Positions 53,053 through 64,000 are shown, numbered from the stretch's first letter. The stretch: 64,000 nt of DNA from Microbacterium sp. YJN-G (GCF_015040615.1 NZ_CP060402.1:2542001-2606000), one strand, 5' to 3'. The notes: generated from the letters alone by a model not told the origin. Numbers and translations are program-made.

Positions 53053-53363
53053 TTGGCCTTCTCCACGATCTCGACCAGACGCCAGCGCTTGGTGGCGCTG
53101 AGCGGACGGGTCTCGCTGATCACGACGAGGTCGCCGATGCCGGCGGTGTTGTTCTCGTCATGCACCTTGCGCTTCTCGGTACGGCGGATGACCTTGCCGT
53201 ACAGCGGGTGCTTCACGCGGTCCTCGACCTCGACGACGATGGTCTTGTCCATCTTGTCGCTGACGACGTAGCCGCGCTGCGTCTTGCGATATCCGCGCGC
53301 GCTGGCGTCGCGGACATCGTGCTCGCCGTGCTCGACGGCGTCAGCAGTCTTCTTCTCAGCCAT
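53049..53363 (-). CDS. rpsQ: 30S ribosomal protein S17
   Basis: 104 residues with a 25-residue extension before the S17 core. The core starts [20 protein letters not shown] and continues with [20 protein letters not shown] and [21 protein letters not shown]17 is a primary 16S rRNA binder. One-base overlap with rpmC. Confidence 0.96.
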   Translation of the reverse strand: MAEKKTADAVEHGEHDVRDASARGYRKTQRGYVVSDKMDKTIVVEVEDRVKHPLYGKVIRRTEKRKVHDENNTAGIGDLVVISETRPLSATKRWRLVEIVEKAK

Positions 53364-53680
53364 TACTCGGCCTCCTCCTTGGGCGCGTCGACAGCCTCAT
53401 CGGCCTTCTTCGCCTTCGCCTTGGACGCCTTCTTCGCCGGAGCCTCGACCGGAGCGGGCGTCGCACGGATGCCCAGCTCGCGCTCGCGGATCACGGTGTA
53501 GAGGCGCGCGATGTCGCGCTTGACGGCGCGGATGCGGCCGTGGCTCTCCAGCTGGCCGGTGGCCGACTGGAAGCGGAGGTTGAACAGCTCCTCCTTGGCC
53601 TTGCGCAGCTCCTCGACGAGGCGCTGGTCTTCGAACGTGTCGAGCTCGGCGGGTGCGAGCTCCTTGGTGCCGATCGCCAT
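53363..53680 (-). CDS. rpmC: 50S ribosomal protein L29 with C-terminal tail
   Basis: 105 residues from the ATG at 53680. The coiled-coil L29 part is [20 protein letters not shown] to [12 protein letters not shown], about 78 residues; an Ala/Lys-rich tail of about 25 residues follows. L29 lies at the tunnel exit and helps trigger factor and SRP docking. It shares one base with rplP and rpsQ. Confidence 0.95.
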   Translation of the reverse strand: MAIGTKELAPAELDTFEDQRLVEELRKAKEELFNLRFQSATGQLESHGRIRAVKRDIARLYTVIRERELGIRATPAPVEAPAKKASKAKAKKADEAVDAPKEEAE

Positions 53681-54099
53681 TACGCGTCGCCCTCCTCGCG
53701 CTTGATGATGCGTGCCTTGAGCGGCAGCTTGTGAATGGCCCGGGTGAGGGCCTCGCGTGCGAGCTCCTCGTTCACGCCCGCGACCTCGAAGAGGACACGG
53801 CCCGGCTTGACGTTGGCGACCCACCACTCGGGCGAACCCTTACCGGAACCCATGCGGGTCTCGGCAGGCTTCTTCGTGAGCGGACGGTCGGGGTAGATGT
53901 TGATCCACACCTTTCCACCACGCTTGATGTGACGGGTCATCGCGATACGAGCGGACTCGATCTGACGGTTGGTCACGTAAGCGGGGGTCAGGGCCTGGAT
54001 GCCGAACTCGCCGAAGGAGACCTTCGTGCCGCCGGTCGCCTGGCCCGAACGCTTCGGGTGGTGCTGCTTGCGGTACTTGACCTTGCGAGGGATGAGCAT
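53680..54099 (-). CDS. rplP: 50S ribosomal protein L16
   Basis: 139 residues: [61 protein letters not shown]16 stabilises A-site tRNA. One-base overlap with rpsC and rpmC. Confidence 0.98.
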   Translation of the reverse strand: MLIPRKVKYRKQHHPKRSGQATGGTKVSFGEFGIQALTPAYVTNRQIESARIAMTRHIKRGGKVWINIYPDRPLTKKPAETRMGSGKGSPEWWVANVKPGRVLFEVAGVNEELAREALTRAIHKLPLKARIIKREEGDA

Positions 54100-54845
54100 T
54101 ATGCCGACGCTCCTTCTGCGACAGGCGCCTCGTTACGCGGAGCGCGACGACGGTCGCCACGCTCGCGCTGCGGCTTCATGTTGGCCTGCTCGCGTGCGAG
54201 TTCCTTGTTGGTGAGATCGCCCTTGTAGATCCAGACCTTCACGCCGATGCGGCCGAAGGTGGTCTTGGCCTCGTAGAAGCCGTAGTCGATGTTCGCGCGC
54301 AGCGTGTGCAGCGGCACACGACCCTCGCGGTAGAACTCCGAGCGGCTCATCTCCGCGCCGCCGAGGCGGCCGGAGACCTGGATGCGGATGCCCTTGGCGC
54401 CGGCGCGCTGAGCGCCCTGCAGACCCTTGCGCATCGCGCGACGGAACGCCACACGAGCAGACAGCTGCTCGGCGATGCCCTGCGCGACGAGCTGAGCGTC
54501 GGCCTCGGGGTTCTTGACCTCGAGGATGTTCAGCTGGATCTGCTTGCCGGTGAGCTTCTCGAGGTCGCCGCGGATGCGCTCGGCCTCGGCGCCGCGGCGG
54601 CCGATGACGATGCCCGGACGTGCGGTGTGGATGTCCACACGCACGCGGTCGCGGGTGCGCTCGATCTCGATGCCCGAGACACCGGCGCGGTCGAGCTGCG
54701 TCTGCAGCAGGCGACGGATCTTGATGTCCTCGGCGACGTAGTCGGCGTAACGCTGGCCCGGCTTCGTCGAGTCCGAGAACCAACGCGACACGTGGTCCGT
54801 GGTGATGCCGAGGCGGAAGCCGTACGGGTTGACCTTCTGGCCCAT
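54099..54845 (-). CDS. rpsC: 30S ribosomal protein S3
   Basis: 248 residues: [22 protein letters not shown] domain with [20 protein letters not shown], and [21 protein letters not shown]3 forms the mRNA entry tunnel. A short basic and acidic tail follows the core. One-base overlap with rplV. Confidence 0.98.
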   Translation of the reverse strand: MGQKVNPYGFRLGITTDHVSRWFSDSTKPGQRYADYVAEDIKIRRLLQTQLDRAGVSGIEIERTRDRVRVDIHTARPGIVIGRRGAEAERIRGDLEKLTGKQIQLNILEVKNPEADAQLVAQGIAEQLSARVAFRRAMRKGLQGAQRAGAKGIRIQVSGRLGGAEMSRSEFYREGRVPLHTLRANIDYGFYEAKTTFGRIGVKVWIYKGDLTNKELAREQANMKPQRERGDRRRAPRNEAPVAEGASA

Positions 54846-55243
54846 TACTTGCTCGCCTTCTTCGTCTTGGCCTCCGCAGCCGCCTCAGCGACCTCGGGGG
54901 TGGCCAGCACGACCGTGATGTGGCTCGTGCGCTTCTTGATCTGGAACGCACGACCCTGAGCGCGGGGCTGGAAACGCTTGAGCGTCGTGCCCTCGTCGAC
55001 GTACGCGTTCTTCACGTACAGGTCCTGCTCGTCCAGGTACTCACCGTCGCGATCGGCCTTGACCTGTGCGTTCGCGATGGCAGCGTGCACGAGCTTGTAG
55101 ATCGGCTCGCTGGCGCCCTGCGGGGCGAACTTCAGAATGGCCAGTGCTTCCTGCGCCTGCTTGCCCTTGATGAGCGCGACGACACGACGAGCCTTCTGAG
55201 GGGTCACGCGGATGTGCTTGACGCGTGCGATGGAATCCACCAT
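54845..55243 (-). CDS. rplV: 50S ribosomal protein L22
   Basis: 132 residues: [20 protein letters not shown], the long tunnel hairpin with [20 protein letters not shown], and a short Ala/Lys tail. L22 lines the exit tunnel at the macrolide-binding region. 38 bp after rpsS. Confidence 0.97.
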   Translation of the reverse strand: MVDSIARVKHIRVTPQKARRVVALIKGKQAQEALAILKFAPQGASEPIYKLVHAAIANAQVKADRDGEYLDEQDLYVKNAYVDEGTTLKRFQPRAQGRAFQIKKRTSHITVVLATPEVAEAAAEAKTKKASK

Positions 55244-55281
55244 TGTTCTCCTCCTCTGCTTCTCTCCAGAGCGTCGCCGCG

Positions 55282-55563
55282 TCAGCGGCGACGACCCTTC
55301 TTGTCGTCCTTCTCGTGGCCGCGGAAGGTGCGGGTGGGCGCGAATTCGCCCAGCTTGTGGCCGACCATGGTCTCGGTCACGAACACGGGGATGTGCTTGC
55401 GACCGTCGTGGACGGCGATCGTGTGACCCAGCATTGCCGGGATGATCATCGATCGGCGAGACCAGGTCTTGATGACGTTCTTCGAACCGGCCTCGTTCTG
55501 AACGATCACCTTGCGAAGCAGGTGCTCGTCGACGAAGGGGCCCTTCTTAAGGCTGCGTGGCAT
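55282..55563 (-). CDS. rpsS: 30S ribosomal protein S19
   Basis: 93 residues: [40 protein letters not shown] and [21 protein letters not shown]19 pairs with S13 in the head. 12 bp after rplB. Confidence 0.98.
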   Translation of the reverse strand: MPRSLKKGPFVDEHLLRKVIVQNEAGSKNVIKTWSRRSMIIPAMLGHTIAVHDGRKHIPVFVTETMVGHKLGEFAPTRTFRGHEKDDKKGRRR

Positions 55564-55575
55564 CTTCCTCTACTC

Positions 55576-56415
55576 CTACTTGCGCTTCTTGCCGGCGTTG
55601 CGGCGACGCACGATGTACTTGTCGCTTTCCTTGTTGGCGTGACGGGTGCGACCCTCAGCCTGACCCCACGGGGAGACCGGGTGACGACCACCGGACGTCT
55701 TGCCCTCACCACCACCGTGCGGGTGGTCGACCGGGTTCATGGCGACACCGCGGACGGTCGGGCGGACGCCCTTCCAGCGCTTGCGGCCGGCCTTGCCCCA
55801 GTTGATGTTCGACTGCTCGGCGTTGCCGACCTCGCCGATCGTCGCACGGCAGCGCGCGTCGACGTTACGGATCTCGCCCGAGGGCAGACGCAGCTGGGCG
55901 TAGGGGCCGTCCTTCGCGACCAGACGCACCGAGGCGCCGGCCGAACGGGCCATCTTCGCACCGCCGCCCGGACGCAGCTCGATCGCGTGGATCACGGTAC
56001 CGGTGGGGATGTTCTTCAGCGGCAGGTTGTTGCCCGGCTTGATGTCGGCGCCCGCGCCCGACTCGACGATGTCGCCCTGCTTCAGCTTGTTCGGCGCGAG
56101 GATGTAGCGCTTCTCGCCGTCGAAGTAGTGCAGCAGCGCGATGCGTGCGGTGCGGTTGGGGTCGTACTCGATGTGAGCGACCTTGGCGTCGATGCCGTCC
56201 TTGTCATTGCGACGGAAGTCGATGACGCGGTACTGGCGCTTGTGGCCACCACCGATGTGGCGGGTGGTGATGCGGCCCTGATTGTTGCGACCACCGGTCT
56301 TCGAGAGCGGACGCAGCAGCGACTTCTCCGGCGTCGATCGGGTGATCTCGGCGAAGTCGGCCACCGACGAACCGCGGCGACCCGGGGTCGTGGGCTTGTA
56401 CTTGCGAATAGCCAT
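55576..56415 (-). CDS. rplB: 50S ribosomal protein L2
   Basis: 279 residues: [40 protein letters not shown], and the conserved C-terminal [20 protein letters not shown], whose His is important for peptidyl transfer. L2 holds the subunits together. 20 bp after rplW. Confidence 0.98.
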   Translation of the reverse strand: MAIRKYKPTTPGRRGSSVADFAEITRSTPEKSLLRPLSKTGGRNNQGRITTRHIGGGHKRQYRVIDFRRNDKDGIDAKVAHIEYDPNRTARIALLHYFDGEKRYILAPNKLKQGDIVESGAGADIKPGNNLPLKNIPTGTVIHAIELRPGGGAKMARSAGASVRLVAKDGPYAQLRLPSGEIRNVDARCRATIGEVGNAEQSNINWGKAGRKRWKGVRPTVRGVAMNPVDHPHGGGEGKTSGGRHPVSPWGQAEGRTRHANKESDKYIVRRRNAGKKRK

Positions 56416-56435
56416 TATCTGTCCTTATCCCCCGG

Positions 56436-56756
56436 TCAGCCGACTGCCGTGAAGATGTCGATGGAACCCGACTTCAGCGCGACGATGGCGCGCTTGGTGT
56501 CCTTGCGCTTGCCGGTGCCGAAACGGGTGCGGCGGGCCTTGCCGACGCGGTTGATCGTGTTGACCGAAGCCACCTTGACGCCGAAGATCTTCTCGATGGC
56601 GAGCTTGATCTCGGTCTTCGAGGCGCGGGGGTCCACCAGGAAGGTGTACTTGCCCTCGTCGATCAGGCTGTAGCTCTTCTCGGAGACGACCGGGCCCAGG
56701 ATGATGTCGCGCGGGTCCTTGTTCAGGGCCGTTGCGAGGGTGTTCTGCTCAGTCAT
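56436..56756 (-). CDS. rplW: 50S ribosomal protein L23
   Basis: 106 residues: [40 protein letters not shown] and [21 protein letters not shown]23 is the main docking site for trigger factor and SRP at the tunnel exit. 4-bp overlap with rplD. Confidence 0.97.
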   Translation of the reverse strand: MTEQNTLATALNKDPRDIILGPVVSEKSYSLIDEGKYTFLVDPRASKTEIKLAIEKIFGVKVASVNTINRVGKARRTRFGTGKRKDTKRAIVALKSGSIDIFTAVG

Positions 56757-57415
56757 GCCGAGACCTCCTCGGTTGCGCCGGTCTTCGATGCGATGAACGC
56801 TTCGAGGGCGGCCTTGGTGAAGACGATGTCGTCGGAGACGACCACGTCGTAGGCGTTCAGCTGGTCGTAGCTGAGCACGTGCACGTTCGGCAGGTTGCGA
56901 ACGCTCTTCACGGTCAGCTCGTCGCTGCGCTCGATGACGACGAGCACGTTCTTCGGGCCGGCGACGGCGGCGAGCAGGCCCGCAGCGGTCTTGGTCGAAG
57001 GGGTGCTGTCGGCGACGAAGGCCTCGACGGCGTGCAGGCGCTCACCGCGGAAGCGATCGCTCAGCGCGCCCAGCAGGGCGGCCGCGATCATCTTCTTGGG
57101 GGTGCGCTGCGAGTAGTCGCGCGGCTTCGGGCCGTGGACGATGCCACCACCGGTCATGTGCGGCGCGCGGATCGAGCCCTGACGGGCGTTACCCGTGCCC
57201 TTCTGCTTGAAGGGCTTGCGACCGGCACCGGAGACCTCACCGCGACGCTTGGTCGAGTGGGTGCCCTGGCGTGCTGCGGCGAGCTGCGCGACGACCACCT
57301 GGTGGATCAGCGGGACGTTGGTCTTGACGTCGAAGATCGCGGCAGGCAGCTCGATGGAGCCGGCCTTCTTGCCGTCGACCGCGATGACGTCGAGCGCGAG
57401 AGTGGAGTCAGCCAT
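56753..57415 (-). CDS. rplD: 50S ribosomal protein L4
   Basis: 220 residues: [20 protein letters not shown], the tunnel loop with [20 protein letters not shown] and [20 protein letters not shown]. In E. coli L4 also represses the S10 operon through its leader; this S10 operon has a long leader too. 2 bp after rplC. Confidence 0.97.
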   Translation of the reverse strand: MADSTLALDVIAVDGKKAGSIELPAAIFDVKTNVPLIHQVVVAQLAAARQGTHSTKRRGEVSGAGRKPFKQKGTGNARQGSIRAPHMTGGGIVHGPKPRDYSQRTPKKMIAAALLGALSDRFRGERLHAVEAFVADSTPSTKTAAGLLAAVAGPKNVLVVIERSDELTVKSVRNLPNVHVLSYDQLNAYDVVVSDDIVFTKAALEAFIASKTGATEEVSA

Positions 57416-57417
57416 GT

Positions 57418-58077
57418 TCAGGCACCCTTCACTGCGTTGCGGACGAAGACGATGCGACCACGCGCGCCGGGGACGGCGCCCTTGACGAGCATGAGTCCCT
57501 TCTCGGCGTCGATGGCGTGCACCGTGAGGTTGAGGACGGTCACGCGCTCGCCACCCATACGGCCGGCCATGCGCATGCCCTTGAAGACGCGGCTCGGGGT
57601 CGACGATGCGCCGATCGAGCCGGGCTTGCGGTGGTTGCGGTGTGCACCGTGCGAAGCCGAGACGCCCTTGAAGTTGTGGCGCTTCATGACACCCGCAGTG
57701 CCCTTGCCCTTGCTCGTGCCGACGACGTCGACGAGCTGGCCGGCCTCGAAGGTGCCGTCGACCGTGAGCTCCTGGCCGAGGCTGTAGTCAGCGGCATCCG
57801 CGGTGCGGATCTCGGTGACGTGACGGCGCGGCGTGACGCCGGCTGCCTCGAAGTGAGCGGTCAGCGGCTTGTTGACCTTGCGGGGGTCGATCTGGCCGTA
57901 GGCGATCTGAACGGCGTTGTAGCCGTCCTTCTCGGGGGTGCGAAGCTGGGTGACCACGTTCGGGGCCAGCTCGATGACGGTGACGGGAACGAGCTTGCCG
58001 TTCTCGTTCCACACCTGGGTCATGCCGAGCTTGGTGCCGAGCATGCCCTTGGAGATCTTTGCGTTGATGTCAACCAT
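57418..58077 (-). CDS. rplC: 50S ribosomal protein L3
   Basis: 219 residues: [40 protein letters not shown], the W-finger region with [21 protein letters not shown]3 starts 50S assembly and reaches the peptidyl-transferase centre. 8 bp after rpsJ. Confidence 0.97.
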   Translation of the reverse strand: MVDINAKISKGMLGTKLGMTQVWNENGKLVPVTVIELAPNVVTQLRTPEKDGYNAVQIAYGQIDPRKVNKPLTAHFEAAGVTPRRHVTEIRTADAADYSLGQELTVDGTFEAGQLVDVVGTSKGKGTAGVMKRHNFKGVSASHGAHRNHRKPGSIGASSTPSRVFKGMRMAGRMGGERVTVLNLTVHAIDAEKGLMLVKGAVPGARGRIVFVRNAVKGA

Positions 58078-58085
58078 GTCGGACC

Positions 58086-58394
58086 TCAGAGCTTGATCTC
58101 GATGTTGACATCGGCAGGCAGGTCGAGACGCATCAGCGAGTCGACGGCCTTGGGCGTCGGGTCGACGATGTCGATCAGACGCTTGTGGGTGCGCATCTCG
58201 AAGTGCTCGCGGCTGTCCTTGTACTTGTGGGGCGAACGGATCACGGCGATCACGTTCTTCTCCGTCGGAAGCGGCACCGGGCCGACGACAGTCGCGCCCG
58301 CACGGGTCACGGTGTCGACGATCTTGCGCGCCGACGTGTCGATGACCTCGTGGTCATACGACTTCAGGCGAATGCGGATCTTCTGTCCCGCCAT
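58086..58394 (-). CDS. rpsJ: 30S ribosomal protein S10
   Basis: 102 residues from the ATG at 58394: [40 protein letters not shown] and [21 protein letters not shown]10 is part of the 30S head and, as NusE, couples ribosomes to NusG. First gene of the S10 operon. In-frame codons upstream to 58460 belong to the leader and lack a ribosome-binding site. Confidence 0.98.
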   Translation of the reverse strand: MAGQKIRIRLKSYDHEVIDTSARKIVDTVTRAGATVVGPVPLPTEKNVIAVIRSPHKYKDSREHFEMRTHKRLIDIVDPTPKAVDSLMRLDLPADVNIEIKL

Positions 58395-58752
58395 TGTCTG
58401 CTCTCTCTCTATAAGCGTCTTACCGTCCGGGGCCGGGTGACCCTGGGGCATTGGACGCACGTCGGCGCTGTTCGCGCCTCGGCACTTCGCTTCTCGGACA
58501 TGGAGGACCTGAGTCCCGGAGCCTGTCGAAGGTGCTGCACCACTGTTCTGCTGTCATCCCGCACGCCGGAGCGGGCGGATCCCGACTCCTGCCATGCAGG
58601 CACAACAGGACCTCCGTGAAGAGGTGTCGGATTGTGCGTTCTGCTGTCCGCGGCCTAGAACCCTGCGCACGCTCCTCGGAGTGCGCCGCCTATGCACTGT
58701 CGTGACAGTGATCCCGCGCATCACGAAGAGCGCAGGAATGTGGAACCTGTCT
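58395..58752 (-). promoter_or_regulatory. Long untranslated leader of the S10 operon
   Basis: About 350 nt lie between the candidate promoter and the rpsJ start and have no supported gene. Within it are a CACTGT-cgtg-ACAGTG hairpin (58695-58710) near the predicted 5' end, and a dispersed repeat at 58511-58535. The length is enough for an L4-type or other autoregulatory leader, but no known leader motif was recognised. Confidence 0.45.
58511..58535 (+). repeat. Dispersed GAGCCTGTCGAA repeat in the S10 leader
   Basis: GAGTCCCGGAGCCTGTCGAA then GGTGC. Core identical to the copies at 29870, 43268 and 60882. Confidence 0.75.
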
Positions 58753-58782
58753 ATTCTGCCATGACGGATTCGGGTACTGCAA
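58753..58782 (-). promoter_or_regulatory. Candidate promoter of the S10 operon
   Basis: -35 TTGCAG (58782-58777), 18 bp, -10 CAGAAT (58758-58753), the best match in the 805-bp gap upstream of rpsJ. Confidence 0.45.
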
Positions 58783-58819
58783 ACCCGGGCGTGTCGCGCC
58801 TGCGTGCCGCGCCCTCACG

Positions 58820-58953
58820 ACGCTGGGTGGAGCATCCCCACGCCCCACCCAGCGTCAGGGGAGGCCCGGTGGGAGGGGAGCCACCGGGCAGGAGGCAGCC
58901 GGCGAGAAGGGATGCCGGCTGCCTCGCTCAAGGGCGCGACACGACGGTCGCGC
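58820..58953. repeat. Array of four consecutive hairpins upstream of the S10 promoter
   Basis: Four perfect stems occur in 134 bp: 58820-58830/58845-58855 (11 bp), 58864-58872/58881-58889 (9 bp), 58892-58903/58914-58925 (12 bp) and 58934-58940/58947-58953 (7 bp). The stems differ in sequence. No open frame or known RNA family was recognised; it may be a structured RNA or a set of terminators. The remaining stretch to 59149 contains nothing recognisable. Confidence 0.75.
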
Positions 58954-59149
58954 AGACATGACGATGCATCCGTGGACATCCCACGTGACGAGCACGATGT
59001 TCCCCAAGATGAATCCCCATTCATTCGGATGCTGTGCTCCAGCATCCTGTGCCGCTGTTTCCCCAGGCGGCGTTGTCATTCTAGAGCAGGATGCGCTCCC
59101 GTGGTGAAGAGTTCCAGGAACGCGTCGGCGGCGCCGCCGACGACGAGGA

Positions 59150-59181
59150 AAGGCGGCGCACCCCGTGGGGTGCGCCGCCTT
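59150..59181. terminator. Terminator after the Rv0909-like gene
   Basis: AAGGCGGCGCACCCC and its complement (15 bp arms) with a 2-nt turn, 18 bp beyond the stop at 59200. Confidence 0.8.
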
Positions 59182-59199
59182 CGCTGAGACTGCGTGGGA

Positions 59200-59412
59200 T
59201 CACTCGTCGCCGACGCTGCGGTCGACGTTGTCGCGGATCTCGTCGATCTTGTCGGCCGAACCGGGGGCGAGCTTCTTCGCGAAGTCGGCGACACCGTCCA
59301 GGACCTTGTCGCTGATGTCCTCGGCCTGCTCGCTCTTGACGACTTCGGCGATCTTGTCCTTGTTCTCCTCGTACAGATCCTTGCCCTTGTTGACGATGTC
59401 ATCGATTGCCAT
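59200..59412 (-). CDS. Small Rv0909/MT0933-like antitoxin-family protein
   Basis: 70 residues, charged and helical: MAIDDIVNKGKDLYEENKDK, KVLDGVADFAKKLAPGSADK, DEIRDNVDRSVGDE. The repeated K-D-K-I and D-KIDE pattern fits the MT0933-type antitoxin family, in which a short protein of DKxxx(G/A)K repeats is annotated as antitoxin. No toxin gene is next to it; tuf lies upstream and hairpins downstream. Such single genes are common in this group, and a stress or storage role unrelated to toxin control is possible. GGGGAGGAC precedes the ATG. Confidence 0.7.
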   Translation of the reverse strand: MAIDDIVNKGKDLYEENKDKIAEVVKSEQAEDISDKVLDGVADFAKKLAPGSADKIDEIRDNVDRSVGDE

Positions 59413-59514
59413 GAGTGTCCTCCCCCGTCGAGATGCGCAGGGCTGCGCAACTACAGTTCTACGCGACGCGGCCGGGATGCGGTAGTCCCCGGATCGCGCA
59501 GCATCCCGGACACG

Positions 59515-59550
59515 ACGAAGGGGCCGGACCCGCAGGTCCGACCCCTTCGT
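59515..59550. terminator. Terminator after tuf
   Basis: ACGAAGGGGCCGGACC pairs with GGTCCGACCCCTTCGT (one mismatch) over CGCA, 13 bp after the tuf stop. It closes the str operon. Confidence 0.88.
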
Positions 59551-59563
59551 GAGAAGCAGAAGC

Positions 59564-60757
<1,194 letters not shown>

Positions 60758-60881
60758 TGGGTCCTCCTCAGGACGTTCGTGTAGAGATGGCCGGGCACTG
60801 GATTGTGACCGGCTCCCTACGGATTTCGGTTTCTCAGTTTAGTGGAGAGTGAATGTGAAGTTGTGGGGGTTCCGGTCAGCC

Positions 60882-60906
60882 TGGGCCCCTGAGCCTGTCG
60901 AAGGGC
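60882..60906 (+). repeat. Dispersed GAGCCTGTCGAA repeat, fusA-tuf gap
   Basis: GGGCCCCTGAGCCTGTCGAA then GGGCC, 24 bp beyond the fusA stop on the minus strand. The outer GGCCC/GGGCC can pair, forming a small hairpin around the core. Confidence 0.75.
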
Positions 60907-60929
60907 CGCAGGCCGACCGGATGAAGGGC

Positions 60930-63044
60930 TTACTCGCCCTTGGTCTTCTGGATGATCTCGTCGGCGACGGCCTTCGGGACCTCGGCGTAGCTGTCGAACT
61001 CCATCGAGTAGACAGCACGGCCCGAGGTCTTCGAGCGCAGGTCGCCGATGTAGCCGAACATCTCCGACAGCGGCACCGACGCACGCACGACCTTGACGCC
61101 CTGGGCGTCCTCCATCGACTGGATCTGGCCACGACGCGAGTTCAGGTCGCCGATGACGTCGCCCATGTACTCCTCGGGCGTGCGCACCTCGACGGCCATC
61201 AGCGGCTCGAGCAGCACGGGGTTCGCGCGGCGCACGGCCTCCTTGAAGCCCATGGAGCCGGCGATCTTGAACGCCATCTCCGAGGAGTCGACGTCGTGCG
61301 AGGCACCGTCGATCAGGATCGCCTTGACGCCGACCATGGGGTAACCCGCGAGGGCACCCGTGGCCATGGCGTCCTGGAAGCCCTGGTTCGTCGGCTCGAT
61401 GTACTCGCGCGGGATGCGGCCACCGGTGACCTTGTTCTCGAACTCGTACGTCTTCTCGGCGGTCACCTCGAGCGGCTCGATGGTGAACTGGATCTTCGCG
61501 AACTGACCCGAACCACCGGTCTGCTTCTTGTGCGTGTAGTCGTGCTTCTCGACGGCCTTCTTGATCGTCTCGCGGTACGCCACCTGCGGCTTGCCGACGT
61601 TCGCCTCGACCTTGAACTCGCGCTTCATGCGGTCCACGAGGATGTCGAGGTGCAGCTCGCCCATGCCCTTGATGGTCGTCTGACCGGTCTCGGGGTTCAG
61701 CTCGGTGCGGAAGGTCGGGTCCTCCTCGGCGAGTTTCTGGATCGCGGTGCCCAGCTTCTCCTGGTCGGCCTTGGTCTTCGGCTCGATGGCGACCTCGATG
61801 ACGGGCTCGGGGAAGGTCATCGACTCGAGGACCACCGGGGCGGCCGGGTCGGCGAGGGTGTCACCGGTGGTGGTGTCCTTCAGGCCGATGACGGCGTAGA
61901 TGTTGCCCGCGGTGAGCGAGTCGACCGGGTTCTCCTTGTTGGCGTGCATCTGGAAGATCTTGCCGATGCGCTCCTTCTTGCCCTTGGTCGAGTTGACGAC
62001 CGCGGAGCCGGAGTCCAGGTGGCCCGAGTACACGCGCACGTAGGTGAGGCGACCGAAGAACGGGTGCACGGCGACCTTGAACGCGAGAGCCGAGAACGGG
62101 TCGTTGGCGTCGGGGTGACGCTCGATGACCTTCTCCTCGTCCTTCGGGTCGTGAGCCTCGATGGCGCCCACGTCGAGCGGGTTCGGCAGGTAGTCGACGA
62201 CCGCGTCCAGCATCGGCTGCACGCCGCGGTTCTTGAACGCCGAGCCGCACAGGACCGGGTAGATCTCGTTGGCGACGACCAGCTTGCGGATGGCGCCCTT
62301 GATCTCGGCGATCGTGAGCTCCTCACCGCCGAAGAACTTCTCGAGCAGCGCGTCGTCGGTCTCGGCGACGGTCTCGAGCAGCTGCTGACGGTACTCCTCG
62401 GCCTTGGCCTGGAGGTCGGCGGGGATCTCCTGCACCTCGTACGAGGCGCCCATCGTCACGTCACCCTTGGCGTCGCCGGGCCACACCAGGGCGCGCATCT
62501 CGATGAGGTCGATGACGCCGACGAAGTCGCTCTCAGCGCCGATCGGCAGCTGCAGCACCAGCGGCTTGGCGCCGAGGCGGTTCACGATGGTGTCGACGGT
62601 GTAGTAGAAGTCGGCGCCCAGCTTGTCCATCTTGTTGACGAAGCAGATGCGCGGGACGTTGTACTTGTCGGCCTGACGCCACACGGTCTCGGACTGGGGC
62701 TCGACGCCCTCCTTGCCGTCGAACACGGCGACCGCACCGTCGAGCACGCGGAGCGAGCGCTCCACCTCGACAGTGAAGTCCACGTGACCGGGGGTGTCGA
62801 TGATGTTGATCTGGTTCTTGTTCCAGAAGCAGGTCACGGCGGCAGACGTGATCGTGATGCCGCGCTCCTTCTCCTGCTCCATCCAGTCCGTCGTCGAGGC
62901 GCCGTCGTGGGTCTCGCCGAGCTTGTGGTTGACACCCGTGTAGAACAGGATGCGCTCGGTGGTGGTGGTCTTGCCGGCATCGATGTGCGCCATGATGCCG
63001 ATGTTGCGGACCTTGCTCAGGTCGGTGAGCACTTCTTGTGCCAC
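60930..63044 (-). CDS. fusA: Elongation factor G
   Basis: 704 residues. G domain with [54 protein letters not shown] and [11 protein letters not shown]; domain IV with [17 protein letters not shown]-terminal [20 protein letters not shown]. It drives translocation and ribosome recycling. 79 bp after rpsG with a hairpin in the gap. GGAGGAACC precedes the ATG. Confidence 0.99.
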   Translation of the reverse strand: MAQEVLTDLSKVRNIGIMAHIDAGKTTTTERILFYTGVNHKLGETHDGASTTDWMEQEKERGITITSAAVTCFWNKNQINIIDTPGHVDFTVEVERSLRVLDGAVAVFDGKEGVEPQSETVWRQADKYNVPRICFVNKMDKLGADFYYTVDTIVNRLGAKPLVLQLPIGAESDFVGVIDLIEMRALVWPGDAKGDVTMGASYEVQEIPADLQAKAEEYRQQLLETVAETDDALLEKFFGGEELTIAEIKGAIRKLVVANEIYPVLCGSAFKNRGVQPMLDAVVDYLPNPLDVGAIEAHDPKDEEKVIERHPDANDPFSALAFKVAVHPFFGRLTYVRVYSGHLDSGSAVVNSTKGKKERIGKIFQMHANKENPVDSLTAGNIYAVIGLKDTTTGDTLADPAAPVVLESMTFPEPVIEVAIEPKTKADQEKLGTAIQKLAEEDPTFRTELNPETGQTTIKGMGELHLDILVDRMKREFKVEANVGKPQVAYRETIKKAVEKHDYTHKKQTGGSGQFAKIQFTIEPLEVTAEKTYEFENKVTGGRIPREYIEPTNQGFQDAMATGALAGYPMVGVKAILIDGASHDVDSSEMAFKIAGSMGFKEAVRRANPVLLEPLMAVEVRTPEEYMGDVIGDLNSRRGQIQSMEDAQGVKVVRASVPLSEMFGYIGDLRSKTSGRAVYSMEFDSYAEVPKAVADEIIQKTKGE

Positions 63045-63087
63045 GGGGGTTCCTCCGGGATGGTTCAGGAACGATCAGAGAGTGAGG

Positions 63088-63117
63088 GAGCGGATGCCGC
63101 GGTGGCGGCATCCGCTC
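63088..63117. terminator. Intercistronic hairpin between rpsG and fusA
   Basis: GAGCGGATGCCGC pairs perfectly with its complement (13 bp) over a GGTG loop, 6 bp past the rpsG stop. It may partly terminate or protect the rpsL-rpsG mRNA so that fusA is expressed at a different level. Confidence 0.6.
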
Positions 63118-63123
63118 TGCCCT

Positions 63124-63594
63124 TTACCAGCGGTAGTGGGCGAAGGCGCGGTTCGACTCGGCCATCTTGTGGGTGTCCTCGCGGCGCTTGACCGCGGCAC
63201 CCAGACCGTTCGAGGCGTCGAGGATCTCGTTCTGCAGACGCTCGGTCATCGTCTTCTCACGACGGCCCTTCGCGTAGCTGACCAGCCAGCGCAGCGCGAG
63301 GGTGTTCGCGCGGTGCGGCTTGACCTCGACCGGAACCTGGTAGGTCGAGCCACCGACGCGGCGGCTGCGGACCTCGAGTGTGGGGCGCACGTTGTCGAGC
63401 GCCTTCTTGAGCGTGGCGACCGCGTCCTGGCCGCTCTTGGTCTCGACACCGCGGAGGGCGCCGTAGACGATCGACTCGGCGAGCGACTTCTTGCCGTCGA
63501 CGAGGATCTTGTTCACGAGCGAGGTGACGATCGGTGCGCCGTAGACCGGGTCGTTGACGACGGGGCGCTTCGGGGCGGGACCCTTACGAGGCAT
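63124..63594 (-). CDS. rpsG: 30S ribosomal protein S7
   Basis: 156 residues: [40 protein letters not shown] and [21 protein letters not shown]7 starts assembly of the 30S head and is the str-operon repressor in E. coli. 5 bp after rpsL. Confidence 0.98.
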   Translation of the reverse strand: MPRKGPAPKRPVVNDPVYGAPIVTSLVNKILVDGKKSLAESIVYGALRGVETKSGQDAVATLKKALDNVRPTLEVRSRRVGGSTYQVPVEVKPHRANTLALRWLVSYAKGRREKTMTERLQNEILDASNGLGAAVKRREDTHKMAESNRAFAHYRW

Positions 63595-63599
63595 CTAAC

Positions 63600-63968
63600 T
63601 CAACCCTTCTTCGCGCCGTAGCGGGAACGAGCCTGCTTACGGTTCTTGACAGCCTGGGTGTCGAGCGCACCCCGGACGATCTTGTAGCGGACACCGGGAA
63701 GGTCCTTCACACGACCACCGCGCACGAGCACCAGCGAGTGCTCCTGCAGGTTGTGGCCCTCACCGGGGATGTAGGCGGTGACCTCGGTGCCGTTGCGGAG
63801 CTTCACACGAGCGACCTTGCGCATCGCCGAGTTCGGCTTCTTCGGGGTGGTGGTGTACACGCGGGTGCACACGCCGGCCTGCTGCGGGTTCGACTTCAGG
63901 GCGGGCGCCTTGGTCTTCGCGACCTTGGGCGAGCGGCCCTTGCGAACCAACTGCTGAATGGTTGGCAC
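63600..63968 (-). CDS. rpsL: 30S ribosomal protein S12
   Basis: 122 residues: [60 protein letters not shown] and [13 protein letters not shown]. The two lysines where streptomycin-resistance changes fall (43 and 88 counting Met) are the sensitive wild type. S12 checks codon-anticodon pairing. GTG start with AGGAGAG upstream. First gene of the str operon; its promoter lies outside the window. Confidence 0.98.
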   Translation of the reverse strand: MPTIQQLVRKGRSPKVAKTKAPALKSNPQQAGVCTRVYTTTPKKPNSAMRKVARVKLRNGTEVTAYIPGEGHNLQEHSLVLVRGGRVKDLPGVRYKIVRGALDTQAVKNRKQARSRYGAKKG

Positions 63969-64000
63969 GTTCTCTCCTAGTAGTGCTGCACGGTGACAGC

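Noticed and set aside
58820..58953. Known actinobacterial structured RNAs (6C RNA, tmRNA, RNase P, SRP RNA)
   Set aside because: The loops lack the paired C-rich loops of 6C RNA, and no conserved core sequences of tmRNA, RNase P RNA or SRP RNA were recognised on either strand.
60849..63191. A 780-codon plus-strand open frame over fusA
   Set aside because: Antisense to elongation factor G, without motifs or ribosome-binding site.

Overview
The window is chromosomal DNA of a high-GC actinobacterium, most likely a member of Microbacteriaceae close to Microbacterium. The basis is the very high GC content, actinobacterial versions of every ribosomal protein, many leaderless genes with a TAnnnT box 6-7 nt before the start codon, and the tRNA-Trp-secE-nusG-rplK-rplA order. 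No plasmid, prophage or CRISPR signature was seen. Species assignment is inference.

Layout. 1-1.5 kb: the end of a LacI-type regulator facing rplJ-rplL (minus strand), with an L10-leader-like attenuator. 1.85-11.7 kb: an accessory block holding a WXG100-like operon, a YqaJ-like nuclease, a MarR-controlled MFS exporter, the divergent lysG/lysE pair and a polar amino acid ABC transporter. 11.9-14.7 kb: rplA, rplK, nusG, secE and tRNA-Trp. 14.9-24.8 kb: poxB, a GABA/succinate-semialdehyde gene set (gabD, gabD, a reduced amine-oxidase-like gene, gabT) with a divergent PucR regulator, then a divergent metallo-beta-lactamase/TetR pair. 24.9-29.8 kb: the glyoxylate shunt (RamB-type regulator, divergent aceB-aceA). 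29.9-35.7 kb: rraA, a degenerate uridine-kinase-like gene, aspC, a VOC protein, murB, the two MaoC/Had subunits and a TSUP permease. 35.8-40.4 kb: tctCBA tricarboxylate transport with a divergent and very unusual regulator. 40.5-64 kb: one minus-strand superblock, read 5' to 3' as rpsL-rpsG-fusA-tuf, an Rv0909-like gene, rpsJ through rpsQ, rplN through rplO, secY-adk-map, infA-rpmJ-rpsM-rpsK-rpoA-rplQ.

How it works together. The minus strand carries the translation, transcription and secretion core. The accessory blocks handle uptake and use of carbon and nitrogen compounds: GABA to succinate, acetate or fatty acids through the glyoxylate shunt, tricarboxylates by TctCBA, polar amino acids by ABC import and basic amino acids by LysE export. 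Most accessory genes are paired with their own divergent regulator, and probable operators are visible in several of the intergenic regions.

Most interesting points. (1) The regulator at 39110-40393 looks like an in-frame fusion of a CitA/DcuS-type membrane sensor directly to a CitB-type DNA-binding domain, with the kinase and receiver domains missing. It sits opposite tctCBA over a 10-bp palindrome and two direct repeats 21 bp apart. (2) A 1.2-kb cassette between dsbA-like and map is bounded by perfect 33-bp inverted repeats and carries an AbiEi-like plus Vsr-like nuclease gene. (3) Four 65-67 bp palindromes share one geometry (24-25 bp arms, 16-17 nt loop) although their sequences fall into different families. 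(4) A short dispersed repeat with core GAGCCTGTCGAA sits in ribosomal operon gaps, including the two places where rpsZ/rpsN and rpsD are normally found but are absent here.
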